Below are positions 62,171 to 64,000 of a stretch of 64,000 nucleotides of DNA, one piece after another (the first letter of the stretch is position 1; the number at the start of each line of letters is the position of its first letter). Position numbers and translations under genes: made by a program. This DNA is from Microcoleus vaginatus HSN003 (GTDB taxonomy: Bacteria; Cyanobacteriota; Cyanobacteriia; Cyanobacteriales; Microcoleaceae), in NCBI RefSeq assembly GCF_022701255.1, contig NZ_CP031705.1, positions 2,059,501-2,123,500 of the forward strand, read 5' to 3'. The notes beneath the pieces are model-generated. The model was given only the letters and a program-made list of their open reading frames with translations. It ran no database searches and had not been told where the DNA came from.

Positions 62171-63010
62171 AGATAACTGTGCTTCTCTGAGTTCCTTGTC
62201 GCTCAAAAAATTATCGATTCTACTAGCGACAATCTCACAGTAATCAGCCCTAATTTCAAATCCAATAACTTGACGCTGCAAACCCAGAGCCACAATTGCT
62301 GTAGTCCCGGAACCCATAAACGGATCTAAAACAATTTCGTTTAAATTCGATGCAGACTTGATGATGCGATCGACAACAGCAACAGGAAATTGAGCGGGGT
62401 GAGGCGTGCGTTCTTTTGAAGCTCGGTTTTTCCCCGACGTAACTTTTGGAAACTGCCAAACATCCGTCGGATTTTTGCCTTTTAAGTTTACTTTAATCTT
62501 GCCGTTCTTTTTCTGATTCGGATATTTCACATTTGGATCGCGCACTTCATCTAAATTAAAAGTATACTTATCTTGATTTTTTACATACCAGAGAAACTTT
62601 TCATTGCGGGGTGAAAAGAACTTGCTGCCTGCAACTCCCGCGCCGTAGTTCCAGACAACTTCTTGAATCAGATAAAAAGGCACTTTGTCCCAAAGCAGGT
62701 AGGAAATCGGAATTGCTTTTGCCCGATCGCGAATTGACAAATAGCCTAAATTCAGCCAAAATGCTCCTCGATCGAGCGTTACCCGGTAAACCTCCGCTAT
62801 CCACTGCTCGCACCAGTTTAAATACTCATCTAACACCAAGGATTTTTCGTACTCTTTGCCGATGTTATAAGGCGGGCTGGTAACGGTTAAATCTACAAAT
62901 TGATCGGGTAGCAGCTTCAATGCTTCCAAGCAATCCATGTTATAAATTACGCAATTAGGAGCTTGGAAGTACGGTTTACCTAAAATATTCGCGATCTCAG
63001 TCAAGCTCAT
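62162..63010 (-). CDS. DNA (N4-cytosine/N6-adenine) methyltransferase
   Basis: A 282-residue beta-class amino-methyltransferase. Motif IV TVTSPPYNIGKEYE is near residue 52 and motif I EIVLDPFMGSGTTAIVAL near 240. TSPPY is more typical of N4-cytosine methylases, which fits a ScaI-like system. It should protect host DNA from the adjacent endonuclease. I chose ATG 63010 (MSLTEIANILGK); a longer reading from TTG 63046 adds 12 residues. Convergent with the endonuclease gene. Confidence 0.9.
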   Translation of the reverse strand: MSLTEIANILGKPYFQAPNCVIYNMDCLEALKLLPDQFVDLTVTSPPYNIGKEYEKSLVLDEYLNWCEQWIAEVYRVTLDRGAFWLNLGYLSIRDRAKAIPISYLLWDKVPFYLIQEVVWNYGAGVAGSKFFSPRNEKFLWYVKNQDKYTFNLDEVRDPNVKYPNQKKNGKIKVNLKGKNPTDVWQFPKVTSGKNRASKERTPHPAQFPVAVVDRIIKSASNLNEIVLDPFMGSGTTAIVALGLQRQVIGFEIRADYCEIVASRIDNFLSDKELREAQLSLF

Positions 63011-63180
63011 GAAATATTGGGGAGAGATTTTGTTGACAAGATGCAATAATTATAGTAAGTGAATTTAGAAATATTGTCAAACTCATCTGGACTGGGGAAT
63101 CGCCCTGTCGGAAACAAAAGGTTACAATCACAAATACATTCTATTTCCATAACATTACTGTTTATAGCTTGAACTCCTCA

Positions 63181-64000
63181 GTGCCAAATAACAACTCCTC
63201 AACTCAATCATTTCAATTTGACTCGATCGACAGCGCCCTCGCAGACCTCAAAGCAGGTCGCATGGTGGTAGTAGTCGATGACGAAAATCGCGAAAACGAA
63301 GGCGACGTAATTTGTGCCGCCCAATTCGCCACCCCCGACAACATCAACTTTATGGCCGTGAACGCGCGGGGTTTGATTTGTCTAGCCTTGAGTGGCGAAA
63401 GGCTCGATCGCCTGGAATTGCCCCTGATGGTCACCAAAAACACTGACAACAACCAAACTGCCTTCACTGTCAGCATTGATGCAGTCAACGGCGTCAGTAC
63501 CGGTATCTCGGCCGAAGACCGCGCCCGCACCATCCAAGTCGCCATCCACCCGGACACCAAACCTCAAGACTTGCGGCGTCCCGGTCACATTTTCCCCCTG
63601 CGGGCGATCGATGGTGGCGTCCTCAAACGCGCCGGCCACACCGAGGCCTCCGTTGACCTCGCCAGACTCGCCGGCCTGTATCCCAGCGGCGTCATCTGCG
63701 AAATTCAAAACCCCGACGGTTCGATGGCGAGGTTGCCGGAATTAATCGAGTACGGCAAACTCCACAACCTCAAAATAATCAGTATTGCCGACTTAATTAG
63801 CTACCGGCTCAAGCACGATCGATTCGTTCGCCGTGAAACCGTCGCCAAATTGCCCACTCAATTCGGCGAGTTTATGATTTACGCCTACCGCGACACCCAA
63901 GACAATTCAGAACACGTTGCGATTGTCAAGGGCGACCCGGCAGAATTTAAAGACAAACCCGTGATGGTGCGGGTGCATTCCGAATGTCTGACCGGCGATG
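63181..64000 (+). CDS. ribBA: RibBA riboflavin synthesis enzyme, 3' end outside window
   Basis: The first 273 codons are present. The DHBP synthase domain has [40 protein letters not shown] and [10 protein letters not shown] with [14 protein letters not shown]. The GTP cyclohydrolase II part starts after ~210 with [11 protein letters not shown] and [13 protein letters not shown] at the window edge. It makes two riboflavin precursors, from ribulose 5-phosphate and GTP. Starts at GTG 63181; a TTG four codons upstream is also in frame. Confidence 0.95.
   Translation, partial: MPNNNSSTQSFQFDSIDSALADLKAGRMVVVVDDENRENEGDVICAAQFATPDNINFMAVNARGLICLALSGERLDRLELPLMVTKNTDNNQTAFTVSIDAVNGVSTGISAEDRARTIQVAIHPDTKPQDLRRPGHIFPLRAIDGGVLKRAGHTEASVDLARLAGLYPSGVICEIQNPDGSMARLPELIEYGKLHNLKIISIADLISYRLKHDRFVRRETVAKLPTQFGEFMIYAYRDTQDNSEHVAIVKGDPAEFKDKPVMVRVHSECLTGD

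Overview
The window is chromosomal DNA from a cyanobacterium, most likely a filamentous Oscillatoriales-type organism (Microcoleus/Oscillatoria/Kamptonema group). Evidence: the photosystem I gene psaD; cyanobacterium-specific small families (DUF2605/DUF2973, DUF3285, DICT-domain kinase); a very high density of the HIP1 octamer GCGATCGC; and many heptanucleotide tandem repeats between genes. The genus is an inference from these features, not from a database match.

Layout. (1) 1-10.6 kb, all on the minus strand: a glycan locus with galE at its upstream end, a decayed glycosyltransferase, two GT4-type glycosyltransferases flanking an ABC exporter, a GT10 fucosyltransferase-like gene, a SUMF1/FGE-domain gene and two tandem GT8-like genes. 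It probably assembles and exports a surface glycan. (2) 10.7-13 kb: a small conserved protein, gloB and another GT8-like gene, then a MITE-like element. (3) 13.5-18.7 kb: a 1701-residue hybrid histidine kinase with about ten PAS units. (4) 18.9-22.4 kb: rplI and dnaB; dnaB carries a 426-residue intein with a LAGLIDADG-type endonuclease, inserted in the Walker A motif. (5) 22.6-30.4 kb: FKBP isomerase, phasin-like protein, zinc-ribbon membrane protein, NAGK-like kinase, MgtC-like protein, a tandem pair of 76-residue paralogues, and a protein with six ChW-type repeats. (6) 30.4-34.8 kb: decayed accessory DNA (IS110 remnant, rearranged hydrolase, WD40 remnant) with a PhzF-like and a Uma2 gene. 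(7) 34.8-45.1 kb: trpE, a double-GNAT gene, psaD, a peptidoglycan-binding protein, a DICT-GAF histidine kinase, the DUF2605/DUF2973 pair and thrS. (8) 45.2-48.9 kb: a P-loop NTPase plus TPR-protein gene pair between two ~245-bp direct repeats, each carrying the 3' end of a DUF4058 gene. (9) 48.9-53.6 kb: DUF1350 protein, an unknown protein, then DUF3285-ybeY-dgkA-trpG. (10) 53.8-60.6 kb: an orphan TnpB, MBL-fold protein, fasciclin protein, BtuF-like protein and a large GT39-type membrane glycosyltransferase. (11) 60.7-63.0 kb: tRNA-Phe followed by an orphan ParD-like antitoxin and a ScaI-like restriction-modification system with a controller protein. (12) the start of ribBA runs off the right edge.

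The genome fragment is heavily colonised by short interspersed repeats. At least five dispersed families recur here, and two of them, plus a heptad repeat, lie in frame inside coding sequences (trpE and the GT39 gene). The most unusual locus is the repeat-flanked NTPase/TPR island. Its TPR repeats are exactly 120 bp long, each contains a HIP1 site, and the same nonsense codon occurs in two consecutive units. This suggests a rapidly changing, possibly conflict-related module; that function is inferred only.
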